Shown piece by piece: positions 33,835 to 42,309 of a stretch of 60,229 nt of DNA (positions within the stretch are counted from its first letter, which is position 1; each line of letters starts with the position of its first letter). The position numbers and the translations under genes were made by a program. The stretch spans positions 1-60,229 of the forward strand of contig JAFGSW010000071.1 in the NCBI GenBank assembly GCA_016934415.1, read 5' to 3'. Under the pieces are notes generated by a model that saw only the letters and a program-made list of their open reading frames with translations, did no database searches and was not told the origin of the DNA. The DNA is from Spirochaetales bacterium (GTDB taxonomy: Bacteria > Spirochaetota > Spirochaetia > SZUA-6 > RPPD01).

Positions 33835-34809
33835 ATGAAGAAAATCTTAGCATTCGTCTGCGTGATTTTATTCGTGGGCGCCCTCAGCGCGTTCGCCCAG
33901 ACGACCACCGCGGCCGATACAGGAAACAAGGAACCAGTCACCTTTATCGATTTCGGCAATCTGGACGGCACCGATATCGATTTCAGCGATACGGCCGGCG
34001 CTTCGGTCTCGGCTTCGGAGAAGGCCAATCTCAAAGTCGACCTGAAGATCGAGAACTGGGAATCGGAGCTCGCCTCCTCGTCCCAGGTGGCTGATAATCA
34101 GGCGAACACGTACGTGAAGGCCGCCACCACCAAGGACGGGAAAACGGTTCTCGGCGTCCGCATCCATTTCCCGGAGGCCAGTTACAACTCGTACTGCATC
34201 ATCAAGCCGCCGTTCGACATCCCGGCCTACGAGGACAAGCCCGGCGACCCGGCCGGCACCGGCAATAAATTCACGGGCAAGGGCGTCCTCAAGAACGTGG
34301 GACCCATCAAGTTCATCCAGATGGACGTAAACGGGCGCAATTTCCCGCACGGGATCGGCATCATCTTCGAGGACCAGAGCGGCATGGAAAGAATCGTATT
34401 CATCGACTACATGCGGTACGCCGGCTGGAAGACCCTCATCTGGAAGAACCCGAATTATGTGAAGGACGTGAAGAACCGCGAGCTTCAGTTCAATCCGCTC
34501 TATCCCCAGAACATGCCGTTCATCAAGCTGAAGGGCCTCATCATCTACCGCGACGGCGCCAATATCGGCGGGGATTTCGTCGCCTACGTCAGGAACATCA
34601 AAGTGGCGTACGACCTGGCAATGACGAGCGATCAGGAGCTCGACATCAACGACGAGGGCGTGTGGCACATCGTCCGCGACCGCGAGGAAAAACGGAAAGC
34701 CGCCGAGCTCAAACGCCTGGGCAACGTCCAGGTCCTCCGCTACCTCGAAAAGAAGAAGATGTACAAGGGACCCGACCCGACCGCGCCCACCCCGAGCACG
34801 GGACAATAG
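33835..34809 (+). CDS. flaA: flagellar filament outer layer (sheath) protein FlaA
   Basis: The 324-residue protein has signal peptide MKKILAFVCVILFVGALSAFA. The mature protein carries the spirochaete FlaA pattern: VTFIDFGNLDGTDIDF, VLGVRIHFPEASYNSY, IKFIQMDVNGRNFPH, IVFIDYMRYAGWKTLIWKNP and a C-terminal helix. FlaA coats the periplasmic flagellar filament and is unrelated to bacterial flagellin. GAAAGGAG precedes the ATG. A strong promoter stands upstream and a terminator downstream, so it is monocistronic. It lies next to the putative glycan cluster, which could modify filament proteins. Confidence 0.9.
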   Translation: MKKILAFVCVILFVGALSAFAQTTTAADTGNKEPVTFIDFGNLDGTDIDFSDTAGASVSASEKANLKVDLKIENWESELASSSQVADNQANTYVKAATTKDGKTVLGVRIHFPEASYNSYCIIKPPFDIPAYEDKPGDPAGTGNKFTGKGVLKNVGPIKFIQMDVNGRNFPHGIGIIFEDQSGMERIVFIDYMRYAGWKTLIWKNPNYVKDVKNRELQFNPLYPQNMPFIKLKGLIIYRDGANIGGDFVAYVRNIKVAYDLAMTSDQELDINDEGVWHIVRDREEKRKAAELKRLGNVQVLRYLEKKKMYKGPDPTAPTPSTGQ

Positions 34810-34832
34810 GGAATCATGCCAAAGGAACAGAG

Positions 34833-34858
34833 ACCCCGCCGCGAGGCGGGGTTTTTTT
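34833..34858 (+). terminator. rho-independent terminator after flaA
   Basis: ACCCCGCC-GCGA-GGCGGGGT is followed by seven T residues, 24 bases after the flaA stop. Confidence 0.9.
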
Positions 34859-34892
34859 GGCCCACATTACGCGGGATTCGCGTGCCGAGGGA

Positions 34893-34990
34893 GAAACTAC
34901 GGATGAGCGCGGATAAGACGCGGATAAAAAAAGAGAGAAGCCACGTTTTTTATTTACTCTTCCTTTCTCATCCGCGTCCTATCCGTAGCT
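34893..34990. repeat. ACTACGGAT/CGCGGAT foldback repeat
   Basis: The left arm (34893-34928) begins AAACTACGGATGAGCGCGGA. The right arm (34969-34990) is CATCCGCGTCCTATCCGTAG, its near-complement. It lies between the flaA terminator and the porin gene terminator. Confidence 0.85.
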
Positions 34991-35023
34991 CTTCACCTTT
35001 CCGAATTCAGAACGGCTTTCGCA

Positions 35024-35056
35024 AAAAAAAGCCGGTGAGGTTCACCCCGCCGGCTT
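35024..35056 (-). terminator. rho-independent terminator of the porin-like gene
   Basis: On the minus strand AAGCCGGCGGGGTGAACCTC continues to a CACCGGCTT arm followed by eight T residues, 23 bases after the stop. Confidence 0.8.
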
Positions 35057-35078
35057 GTGGCAGTTCGCACTCTTGCTA

Positions 35079-36293
35079 CTAGAACTCCGCCCTGACCGTA
35101 ATGAGCCCCTGGATGCTCGCGAGCATGTCATCGAACGTCAGCGGCGCGGCCGAATCGAGGAGCTTCATGGAGGCTTTGATTTCCCAGTAGATGCCCGACG
35201 TGGCGAACGAGATGAAGGGCAGCACCTTGAGCTGGTACGTGAAACCGCTGGCCAGGGACAGGAGATTGTAGGTGACGAAGTCCCCCTCCACGCCGAAGCT
35301 GAAGGGATCGCGGCGCGGGTTGAAGAGCGAGAGGCTCATGTTGAAGTCGATCCGGTTGCTGGAGTCGGGCGTGTCCTGCTGCAGGTATTGCCCCGGGTAC
35401 ATGAAGACCGTGGGGGTGATGGTGACGGGACCCAGGTTGAGGCGCGATTCGAAGAGCGCGTAGAGGAGGTCGATGCCGATCCCGCTCACGAAATCGAATT
35501 GGGGCACGCCGGCCTCGAAGAGGAAGTCGACCGGCCCGAATCCAAGATAGGCCAGGAGCCCGAAGCGGATATACCCGCTCCAGGTACTCGTGTCGATCGT
35601 GCCGCCCGCGAAAGCCTCCATTTTGAAGACTTCGGTATTGATGAGAAAGCGCAGGTCGCTGGAAAAAATTCCGGTGTTGTAGAATAAATAGTTCAGATTC
35701 ACTACCGGTGTCGATGGAGCGCTAAACAGAGGTTGAACCGTCACGAAATTTTGATCCTGGTATACATATAATCCGAAACCGAAGGGTAATTCCGGACTGG
35801 TGAGTTCGAGTTTTATCCCGGTGCCGTCTACCCGGTGAATGCCCCTGTAATCGAATTCGTATGCCAACCCCGGCAGGGTATAGGTGGCCCGGTAGGTGGA
35901 CTTGATATCCGCGGTGCCGAAAAGGCGGGGGAAGTCATTCCCGTAGCAGAGGTAGTCGTACTGCCCCATGAAATAACTCAGGCTCAAGGGGGCGCCGAAG
36001 AGATCACGGACGTCGAGACTGACGGACTTAAACGTCAGGGGGGGAAGCGCTTGTCCATACGCGGGATTGTCGAGAAAACCCATGATCCCGTCGAAGCCGA
36101 CCACGATCTTCCCGCCGAATTTATACCCCCCCTCGATGAGGATGTCGGTATACATCTGGGTCTGCATGACGATCTGACCGTTATAACCGAAAATCTTCGT
36201 CACCAGATCCAACGAGGGGATTTTAATATTCGTCCCGAAGGCCGGGACCAGCATCGCGCCCGAAAAGAGAATCCCCAGCATCATCCGCTTCAT
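35079..36293 (-). CDS. exported outer-membrane beta-barrel (porin-like) protein
   Basis: The 404-residue protein has signal peptide MKRMMLGILFSGAMLVPAFG. The mature sequence alternates hydrophobic and polar residues with many Tyr, Phe and Gly and ends in phenylalanine (ITVRAEF), as outer-membrane barrels do. I cannot place the family. AGGAGG lies upstream of the ATG at 36293. It forms its own unit between the flaA terminator and an upstream AT-rich region. Its substrate, if it is a channel, is not evident. Confidence 0.72.
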   Translation of the reverse strand: MKRMMLGILFSGAMLVPAFGTNIKIPSLDLVTKIFGYNGQIVMQTQMYTDILIEGGYKFGGKIVVGFDGIMGFLDNPAYGQALPPLTFKSVSLDVRDLFGAPLSLSYFMGQYDYLCYGNDFPRLFGTADIKSTYRATYTLPGLAYEFDYRGIHRVDGTGIKLELTSPELPFGFGLYVYQDQNFVTVQPLFSAPSTPVVNLNYLFYNTGIFSSDLRFLINTEVFKMEAFAGGTIDTSTWSGYIRFGLLAYLGFGPVDFLFEAGVPQFDFVSGIGIDLLYALFESRLNLGPVTITPTVFMYPGQYLQQDTPDSSNRIDFNMSLSLFNPRRDPFSFGVEGDFVTYNLLSLASGFTYQLKVLPFISFATSGIYWEIKASMKLLDSAAPLTFDDMLASIQGLITVRAEF

Positions 36294-36496
36294 ACAACGC
36301 CTCCTATGGTCAATTATAACTCATAATCCCCGCAATTACGAAGATTTCACATCGGCTTCAGTATGCACAAATCGCTTTCATCCCGCGGCCGGGTTCGAGT
36401 AACGCAGCCTGGATAGATTTTTAATTATTCATCTATAATATCGTCAATTGCAGGGTGTTTTTTACCCCGAAACGCAGAAATCGGCGGGGGCGCCCG

Positions 36497-37216
36497 CTAT
36501 AAGGAGATTTTATCGAAAAGGTAGCCGGCCAGAGCCTTGGAATCGTCGGTCGAAAGCGAGGTGAAGCGGACGCCCGCCAGTTTGCCTTTGACCGCCACGA
36601 CCACTCCCGAAAGGGAAAGCTCCCGGCCCCGTAATGCGAACCGCATTCGCTCAATGAACGTCTCTGGCTTGAGCGCGTCCGCGGCGCCGGGCGAAACGAG
36701 CTCGACGCCGAGCCCGCCCATGGAAAGGTCGATGATTTTTCCGCTCAAGAGGCCGGGAACGCCGCTGACGCGGAAGCTCAAGCGCAGCATTTCTTCGGGC
36801 GGCGGCGCTATCCGGATGTGGCGGCGCTTGTCCGCCGCGGGACCGGCGGCGCGCGTTATGATCGTTTCCAGCGAAGAATACGTGTCGGGCCGGCCGGCGG
36901 GTTTCCGCAGGAAACCGGCCACGCCCGCCGCGGCGAGCGTCTCTTCCTCCGCGAGCCGGGAATAGGCGATGACGATCATGCGCCGGTTGCCGCGATCGCT
37001 GGCGAGCGCGGCGGCGAGCTCCTTCCCGCCCTTGACCTCGTCGTCGACGTCGATGATCGCCCCGGCGATCTCCTCGCCGATCTCCCCGCCGCCTTCAAGC
37101 TTCTCTTTCGCCCCGGCGGGCTTTTCCACCGGCACGCCCTTCACGCCCAGCGAGAGGAGCATCCAGCAGAGAAGCTCCCGCGCGTCCGCGTCATCTGTAA
37201 CGACCAAAAACGTCAT
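36497..37216 (-). CDS. receiver-like domain plus PilZ c-di-GMP-binding protein
   Basis: In this 239-residue protein, residues 1 to about 120 follow a receiver fold (TFLVVTDDADARELLC, IIDVDDEVK, FLRKPAGR) but with altered acidic-pocket context. A PilZ domain follows with RRHIR (RxxxR) and DLSMGG (DxSxxG), the two c-di-GMP motifs. AGAGGA precedes the ATG at 37216; the longer frame from 37348 has no support. It stands divergent from the chemotaxis operon and may link c-di-GMP to motility. Confidence 0.78.
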   Translation of the reverse strand: MTFLVVTDDADARELLCWMLLSLGVKGVPVEKPAGAKEKLEGGGEIGEEIAGAIIDVDDEVKGGKELAAALASDRGNRRMIVIAYSRLAEEETLAAAGVAGFLRKPAGRPDTYSSLETIITRAAGPAADKRRHIRIAPPPEEMLRLSFRVSGVPGLLSGKIIDLSMGGLGVELVSPGAADALKPETFIERMRFALRGRELSLSGVVVAVKGKLAGVRFTSLSTDDSKALAGYLFDKISL

Positions 37217-37245
37217 GCGTGTCCTCTGACGGGTTGTCTGAAAAG

Positions 37246-37273
37246 TTGAACGTCGTCCACAACCGACTATAAA
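37246..37273 (+). promoter_or_regulatory. candidate promoter of the chemotaxis operon
   Basis: TTGAAC (37246-37251) and TATAAA (37268-37273) with a 16-base spacer lie about 120 bases upstream of cheA. The match is moderate. Confidence 0.4.
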
Positions 37274-37394
37274 AACATGCTCCACATCGCAGCGCGTGTC
37301 AAGAACGAACCGGCGTTGCGCGTCCGGCCGCAAAAAATGAGTGAGCAAATTCTTTCTTGACTATTCCGGGGCCATGAATGAAAATTAACATTGC

Positions 37395-39764
37395 ATGAGC
37401 GACTTTTCGGACTCTGAAATCCAGGAACTCCTGGCGGATTTTTTCCAGGAAGCGACGCAGCAGGGAGAAAGCCTCGAGCAGAACATTCTCGCGCTGGAAA
37501 ACGATCCCCGCGACCGGGAAGCGGTGGACGAGCTGTTCCGCGCGGCCCACACGCTGAAGGGCGGGGCGGCCACGGTCGGCATGAAGAAGCTCGCCGACAT
37601 CACCCACCTCATGGAAGACGTGCTCGACGAGATCCGCTCCGCGCGGCGCGATGCGAGCGAGGAGGTGATCGAGTGCCTGCTCGCCTCGATCGATCTCATC
37701 AAGAGCATGATCGAAAACGGCCAGGCCGGGAAAAAATTCGATCCGAATACAAGCGCGCTGGAGAAACGGCTCACATCCTTGAAGGGGGCGGCGGGGACCG
37801 AGACGAAGAAGGCGGACGACCGCCGGGGCGCGTCGCAGCCGCCCAAGCCCGCGAAAGCGGCCGGGGAGAAACCGGTTCTCTCGGAGTACGATCTGCTCGA
37901 GCTCAAGGAGGCCGCCGCGGGCAGCCGATCGCTTTTCGAGATCAGCATCGATTTCGACGAGGAAAACCTGATGAACACGGTCGGCGGCATACAGGTCTAC
38001 GCCGCCCTCAAACGCGCCGGCAAGATCGTCAAGACCGTTCCCGATTTCGATAGACTCTACCAGGATAATTTTTACCCCGTCATCACCTATTACCTGGCCA
38101 CCGACGAACCGGCCGGCAGGATCGAGGATCTGTGCACGATCCCGGAAGTCACCCTCGGCGTCCGGGTGACGCCGCTCGCCGTGGATGCGGACGGCCGCGG
38201 AGCCGGGTCGCCGGACGATGAGGCTGAATCAGCCGGAGAAGCGATCGCGGCCGACGAGGAGTCCGACGAACGCGCCGAGTCCGCCGGGGAGGGCGCCGAA
38301 CCCTCCAGAGAGGCGTCCGGAGATGCGGCCGCCGAAACCGAGCGGACGAGGAGAGTCACCGGCTCGGTTCTCCGGGTCGATTCCAGGCGGATCGATCAGC
38401 TCCTCAACCTGGTCAGCGAAGTCGTCATCAACAAGGCGTCCTTCAATCAATTGATCGGAGAAGTAAACTCCAATTTCACCCAGTTCCAGACCCGGCAGGA
38501 CGAGCACCGCGAAACGCTCAAGGAGCTGTTCGAGTCCCTCCCGGAGTACGTCGAGGAAGCGACGGCGGGCAAGTCGGCCAAGGCCGTGAAGAAGGACATG
38601 CTCGCCAGGTTCGGAAACCTCGGCGGCATCTTCAACCAGTACGAGGCGTCGCTCAAGGACACCATGGGACACCTCAAGGGCATCACCCAAAACCTGGCCC
38701 GCATCGCGAGCGAGCTGCAGGAAGGGGTGATGAAAATTCGAATGGTGCCCATCGCCCAGATCTTCTCGCGTTTCCCCCGTCTCGTACGCGACCTCTCCAA
38801 GTCGCTGCGGAAACAGGTCAAGCTCACCATACAAGGCGAGAACACCGAGCTCGACAAATCGGTCATCGAAGACCTGCTCGATCCCCTGATCCATTGCGTC
38901 CGCAATTCAATCGATCACGGGATCGAGGATCCCGCGACGAGGAAAAGATTGGGCAAGGAGCCCGAGGGGAACGTCGTTCTCAAGGCCGGCAATGAAGGGA
39001 ACATGGTCGTCATCGAGATCTCCGACGACGGTCGCGGCATCGACGTGGAGCTCGTCCGGAAAAAAGCCGTCAAGCAGGGGATCCTCCACGAAAGCAAGCT
39101 CCTGTCGGACATCGAGGCGTACAACCTCATCTTTGAGCCCGGTTTTTCCACTTCCTCGGTGGTGACGGACGTCTCCGGCCGCGGGGTGGGCCTCGACGTG
39201 GTGAAAAAGCAGATCGAAAAACTCTCGGGCATGGTGAGCGTCTGGAGCGAGCCGGGGCGGGGAGCCAAGTTCACGATCAAGCTGCCGCTCACCCTCGCCA
39301 TCATCCAGGGCCTCCTGGTGCGGGTCGGCAAGAACGTGTTCGCCATCCCCGTCTCTTCGGTCATGGAAACCCTGAAAGTCCGCCTGGACGACATCAAGCG
39401 CATCGACAATTACGAGGTGTTCAATCTGCGCGACGACGTCATCTCGCTCGTCCGGCTCCACACCCTCTTCCATATCGAATCCGCCGTCGAGGCCGGGACC
39501 CAGTACATCGTCGTCGTCGGTTCGAAAGGGCCGCGCATCGGAATCCTGGTCGATTCGCTCATCGGCGAAGAGGACGTCGTCATCAAGCCCCTCAAGGACA
39601 GATTCACCAAATCACCGGGGATCGCCGGCGCCTCCATCCTCGGCGACGGCACCGTCTCCCTCATCATCGACGTCGCCCAGCTGCTCGAGCTCGGCATGCG
39701 CATCGGCAGCGAGGAGCGGCGGCAGCGCGAAAAAGCCGGCCTGACGGAGAAAGGGAACGCATGA
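37395..39764 (+). CDS. cheA: chemotaxis histidine kinase CheA
   Basis: In this 789-residue CheA the HPt phosphorylation site is His in FRAAHTLKGGAATVG (near residue 51). A variable acidic/Pro-rich linker follows (about 140-330), then the dimerisation and ATPase domains (LIHCVRNSIDHGIE near 500, DDGRGIDVELVRK, GRGVGLDVVKKQ), then a CheW-like domain at the C-terminus. It passes phosphate to CheY. The start has no strong ribosome site. The stop overlaps the CheW-CheR gene by four bases. No receptor gene is in the window. Confidence 0.95.
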   Translation: MSDFSDSEIQELLADFFQEATQQGESLEQNILALENDPRDREAVDELFRAAHTLKGGAATVGMKKLADITHLMEDVLDEIRSARRDASEEVIECLLASIDLIKSMIENGQAGKKFDPNTSALEKRLTSLKGAAGTETKKADDRRGASQPPKPAKAAGEKPVLSEYDLLELKEAAAGSRSLFEISIDFDEENLMNTVGGIQVYAALKRAGKIVKTVPDFDRLYQDNFYPVITYYLATDEPAGRIEDLCTIPEVTLGVRVTPLAVDADGRGAGSPDDEAESAGEAIAADEESDERAESAGEGAEPSREASGDAAAETERTRRVTGSVLRVDSRRIDQLLNLVSEVVINKASFNQLIGEVNSNFTQFQTRQDEHRETLKELFESLPEYVEEATAGKSAKAVKKDMLARFGNLGGIFNQYEASLKDTMGHLKGITQNLARIASELQEGVMKIRMVPIAQIFSRFPRLVRDLSKSLRKQVKLTIQGENTELDKSVIEDLLDPLIHCVRNSIDHGIEDPATRKRLGKEPEGNVVLKAGNEGNMVVIEISDDGRGIDVELVRKKAVKQGILHESKLLSDIEAYNLIFEPGFSTSSVVTDVSGRGVGLDVVKKQIEKLSGMVSVWSEPGRGAKFTIKLPLTLAIIQGLLVRVGKNVFAIPVSSVMETLKVRLDDIKRIDNYEVFNLRDDVISLVRLHTLFHIESAVEAGTQYIVVVGSKGPRIGILVDSLIGEEDVVIKPLKDRFTKSPGIAGASILGDGTVSLIIDVAQLLELGMRIGSEERRQREKAGLTEKGNA

Positions 39765-41176
39765 GCTCGACCCTCGAAAACGCGCGGGAGCTCGGCGTCG
39801 ACGACGAGGGCATCCTCGACGCCGCCAAGCAGCAGGAAAAAATCGACTTTAAAATGGTCACCTTCTCCCTGGCCGGCCGCCAATACGCCGTCAACATCAT
39901 GAAGGTGAAGGAGATTTCAAAAGCCAACCGCTTCACCTTCGTGCCCAATACGCTCACATTCGTCGAGGGCGTGTACAATCTGCGCGGGGAGATCATTACC
40001 ATCATCGATCTCCGGAGGATGTTCAACCTGCCGCCCGTCCCCCGCGCCAACGATCGCCTGGAGAACATCATCATTCTCAACATCCGGGAGAACGTCATCG
40101 GCGTCATCGTGGACGCGATCGAAAACGTCGTCGGCGTCTCGTCCCGGACGATCCAGCCCCGCCACCCGCTTTTCACCGACATTCAAATGAAATACATAAG
40201 CGGCGTGGTGGAAACGGGCGGAAAACTGTACGTCATCCTCGACGTCGACCGCATATTCGGCGAGGAGGAGGAAGCGGCGGCCGGAGCCCTGGCCGTCGGA
40301 CAGGATCCGCGGGAGCCGGGGGTGGGGACCGGGACGAAACCTTCCGCCTCCGCGGAGGGCTCCGTCCGGGCGCAGCGCACTCCGGAACCGGCCGCCAAAA
40401 AAGCCGGCGGGGCGAAAGCCGACGACGCCCTCGATTTCCAGTTCGTCTCCGAAACCCTCGCCGCTTTCGACTCGTTCCACGTCGACGCGCTGAACGAGGC
40501 GTGGGTGAAATCGCGGCTCGTCGATTGGAAAAAGATGCGGAACAAAAAGGGGCAGGCGGTCCAGCTGAAAGACAGGCAGGAAGCCCTCGACTTTTTGGAT
40601 CCGTTTTTCTCGCCGCATACCGGAGAGTTGTGGGGCGCGGAATACAAGAAAGAGTTTGAAAAGGCGCTCTGGAAGGGCGAGATGCTTTCCATCAAAGCTT
40701 GGAACCCGGGGACCGACAAGGGATACGAGGCGTTTTCGATCTGCGCCATTCTGAAGCAGCGCTACCCGAAGGCGCGCATCAAGGTGTGGGCCTGCGACAC
40801 CAACCTGCTCGCCATCAGCGCGGCTCCCCTGATGGTTCTCGACCGCGACGTCGTGCCCGAGTACTTCATCAAGGCGGGGTACGTCAAAGGCGGGGCGAAG
40901 GGCTACCAATTCACGCCGGAGATGAGGGATTGCGTGCTGTTCGAGTATCACGACATCCTCCACGGTACGACCCTCCCCGAGCTCGACCTGATCGTGGCCC
41001 GGGACGTGCTTTCCTTTTGCACTTCCGTGCAGAAGGACAAGCTGGTCGCCGATTTCACCGGGATGCTCAAGCCGGGCGGCATTCTCATGGTGGGAACGAA
41101 CGAGCGGATCGCCTTCCCCGGACTCGCGCTCACCCATGAGGGAAATGTGGTTGCATACCAAAAGGAAAAAGATTAG
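39761..41176 (+). CDS. CheW with C-terminal CheR-like domain
   Basis: The 471-residue protein has a CheW domain (about 25-165; MVTFSLAGRQYAVNIMKVKE, VEGVYNLRGEIITIIDLRR), a low-complexity linker (170-220) and a CheR-like methyltransferase domain to the end. In that domain the usual GCSTGEE SAM motif reads AWNPGTDKGYEAFS, and the CRNVLIYF-like motif reads VARDVLSFC, so catalysis is doubtful. A tandem CheW-CheR-like protein is known from treponemal chemoreceptor arrays. It is coupled to cheA by four bases. Confidence 0.88.
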   Translation: MSSTLENARELGVDDEGILDAAKQQEKIDFKMVTFSLAGRQYAVNIMKVKEISKANRFTFVPNTLTFVEGVYNLRGEIITIIDLRRMFNLPPVPRANDRLENIIILNIRENVIGVIVDAIENVVGVSSRTIQPRHPLFTDIQMKYISGVVETGGKLYVILDVDRIFGEEEEAAAGALAVGQDPREPGVGTGTKPSASAEGSVRAQRTPEPAAKKAGGAKADDALDFQFVSETLAAFDSFHVDALNEAWVKSRLVDWKKMRNKKGQAVQLKDRQEALDFLDPFFSPHTGELWGAEYKKEFEKALWKGEMLSIKAWNPGTDKGYEAFSICAILKQRYPKARIKVWACDTNLLAISAAPLMVLDRDVVPEYFIKAGYVKGGAKGYQFTPEMRDCVLFEYHDILHGTTLPELDLIVARDVLSFCTSVQKDKLVADFTGMLKPGGILMVGTNERIAFPGLALTHEGNVVAYQKEKD

Positions 41177-41227
41177 ACTTTGACCTGGCGCGGTCAGGGT
41201 CGCACGTGAAGAGAGAGAGGGATTACG

Positions 41228-41692
41228 ATGAGAGTGGAGTACATCAACCCCTTTGTGGAAGCCGCGTTCAACGTTTTGCGCGAGGTGCTCAATGTGGAGA
41301 TCAAGCGCGGCGAGCTGTACCTCAAATCGGTTTCGCAACCGGTCCTCGGGGTCACGTCGATCGTCGGATTAGCCGGCGACGTGGAAGGACGGGTGTTGTT
41401 CGATATGGCCGAAAGCACGGCCTTGGCGATCGCCTCCCAGATGAACGGGGAAAAGCTGGCCTCGTTCGACGACCTGGCGAAAGCCACCATCACCGAGCTC
41501 GCCAATATGATCACCGCGCAGGCGATCACCAAACTCCACGATCTCGGGTTTCAGTTCGACCTGACACCCCCGGCGATTTTCACGGGGGACAACATGCAGG
41601 TGACGGACACGGAGATCGAGGCGCTCATCGTTCCGATCGAAATGAAATTCGGAAAGATCGAGATCAATGTCGCCATTCGAGAGAAGAATTAG
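41228..41692 (+). CDS. cheX: CheY-P phosphatase CheX
   Basis: The 154-residue protein has the CheX fold and the active-site ExxN motif in TITELANMI (Glu90, Asn93). It removes phosphate from CheY and so ends the tumble/reversal signal. GAGAGAGAGG precedes the ATG. It is followed by cheY after 14 bases. This order matches the spirochaete che operon. Confidence 0.92.
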   Translation: MRVEYINPFVEAAFNVLREVLNVEIKRGELYLKSVSQPVLGVTSIVGLAGDVEGRVLFDMAESTALAIASQMNGEKLASFDDLAKATITELANMITAQAITKLHDLGFQFDLTPPAIFTGDNMQVTDTEIEALIVPIEMKFGKIEINVAIREKN

Positions 41693-41706
41693 GAGGGTTG
41701 AGGCTC

Positions 41707-42144
41707 ATGAAAACAAAAATGGATTTTCCAACCATCAACCAGCGCAGACCGGACGGAATGAAGGAGAACGGAAAACCATATCGCGTCCTCATCGTCGACG
41801 ATTCCATGTTCGTCACGAAACAGATAGAACAATATCTCACCTCCGAAGGTTTCGATGTCGCCGCCACCGCCGTCAACGGCCAGGACGGTCTCGACAAATA
41901 CAAGGAACTCTACCCGAACGTCGACCTCGTGACCATGGACATCACCATGCCGGTCATGGACGGGGTAACCGCCCTGGAGAAGATCATCGAATTCGACAAG
42001 GACGCGAAGATCATCATGATCAGCGCCCTGGGCAAACAGGACCTGGTGAAAAAGTCGCTTCTTCTCGGCGCCAAAAACTACATCGTCAAGCCTCTCGACC
42101 GCAAGCGGGTCCTTGAGCGGGTGCTCATGACGCTGAAGAAGTAA
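41707..42144 (+). CDS. cheY: chemotaxis response regulator CheY
   Basis: The 145-residue receiver domain has Asp31-Asp32 (VLIVDDSM), phospho-acceptor Asp78 (DLVTMDITMPVMDG) and the conserved Lys in NYIVKPLD. The N-terminus has about 24 extra residues before the first strand. An internal ATG at 41758 is a possible alternative start, though AGGAGGG lies upstream of 41707. CheY-P binds the flagellar switch. It is the last gene of the operon, followed by a tRNA promoter. Confidence 0.9.
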   Translation: MKTKMDFPTINQRRPDGMKENGKPYRVLIVDDSMFVTKQIEQYLTSEGFDVAATAVNGQDGLDKYKELYPNVDLVTMDITMPVMDGVTALEKIIEFDKDAKIIMISALGKQDLVKKSLLLGAKNYIVKPLDRKRVLERVLMTLKK

Positions 42145-42151
42145 ATCTCCC

Positions 42152-42180
42152 TTGACAAATGCATGCAATTCCTATATGAC
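42152..42180 (+). promoter_or_regulatory. promoter of the tRNA-Val gene
   Basis: TTGACA (42152-42157), a 17-base spacer and TATGAC (42175-42180) end ten bases before the tRNA. Confidence 0.65.
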
Positions 42181-42190
42181 CTCCCTATAT

Positions 42191-42265
42191 GGGCGGCTAG
42201 CTCAGTTTGGTTAGAGCACTAGCTCGACACGCTAGGGGTCGCTGGTTCGAGTCCTGCGCCGCCCA
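42191..42265 (+). tRNA. tRNA-Val (anticodon GAC), atypical
   Basis: The acceptor stem GGGCGGC/GCCGCCC, the D stem GCTC/GAGC and the anticodon stem CTAGC/GCTAG fold perfectly. The anticodon loop is TCGACAC, giving GAC. Three oddities occur: C at position 33 instead of U, a U-U mismatch in the T stem (GCTGG/CCTGC), and a D loop one base longer than usual. No CCA is encoded. It may be functional or slightly decayed; a promoter and terminator are both present. Confidence 0.82.
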
Positions 42266-42294
42266 AATATCCTTGCCTATAGTGAATCTTCGCT
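42248..42294. repeat. direct repeat, copy 1: tRNA 3' end and terminator
   Basis: CGAGTCCTGCGCCGCCCAAA and the following CTATAGTGAATCTTCGCT recur at 42594-42640 with a few changes. The repeats flank about 300 bases. Confidence 0.75.
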
Positions 42295-42309
42295 ATAGGT
42301 TTTTTTTTG
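42274..42309 (+). terminator. rho-independent terminator after tRNA-Val
   Basis: CTATAGTGAA-TC-TTCGCTATAG forms a ten-pair hairpin followed by eight T residues. Confidence 0.85.
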
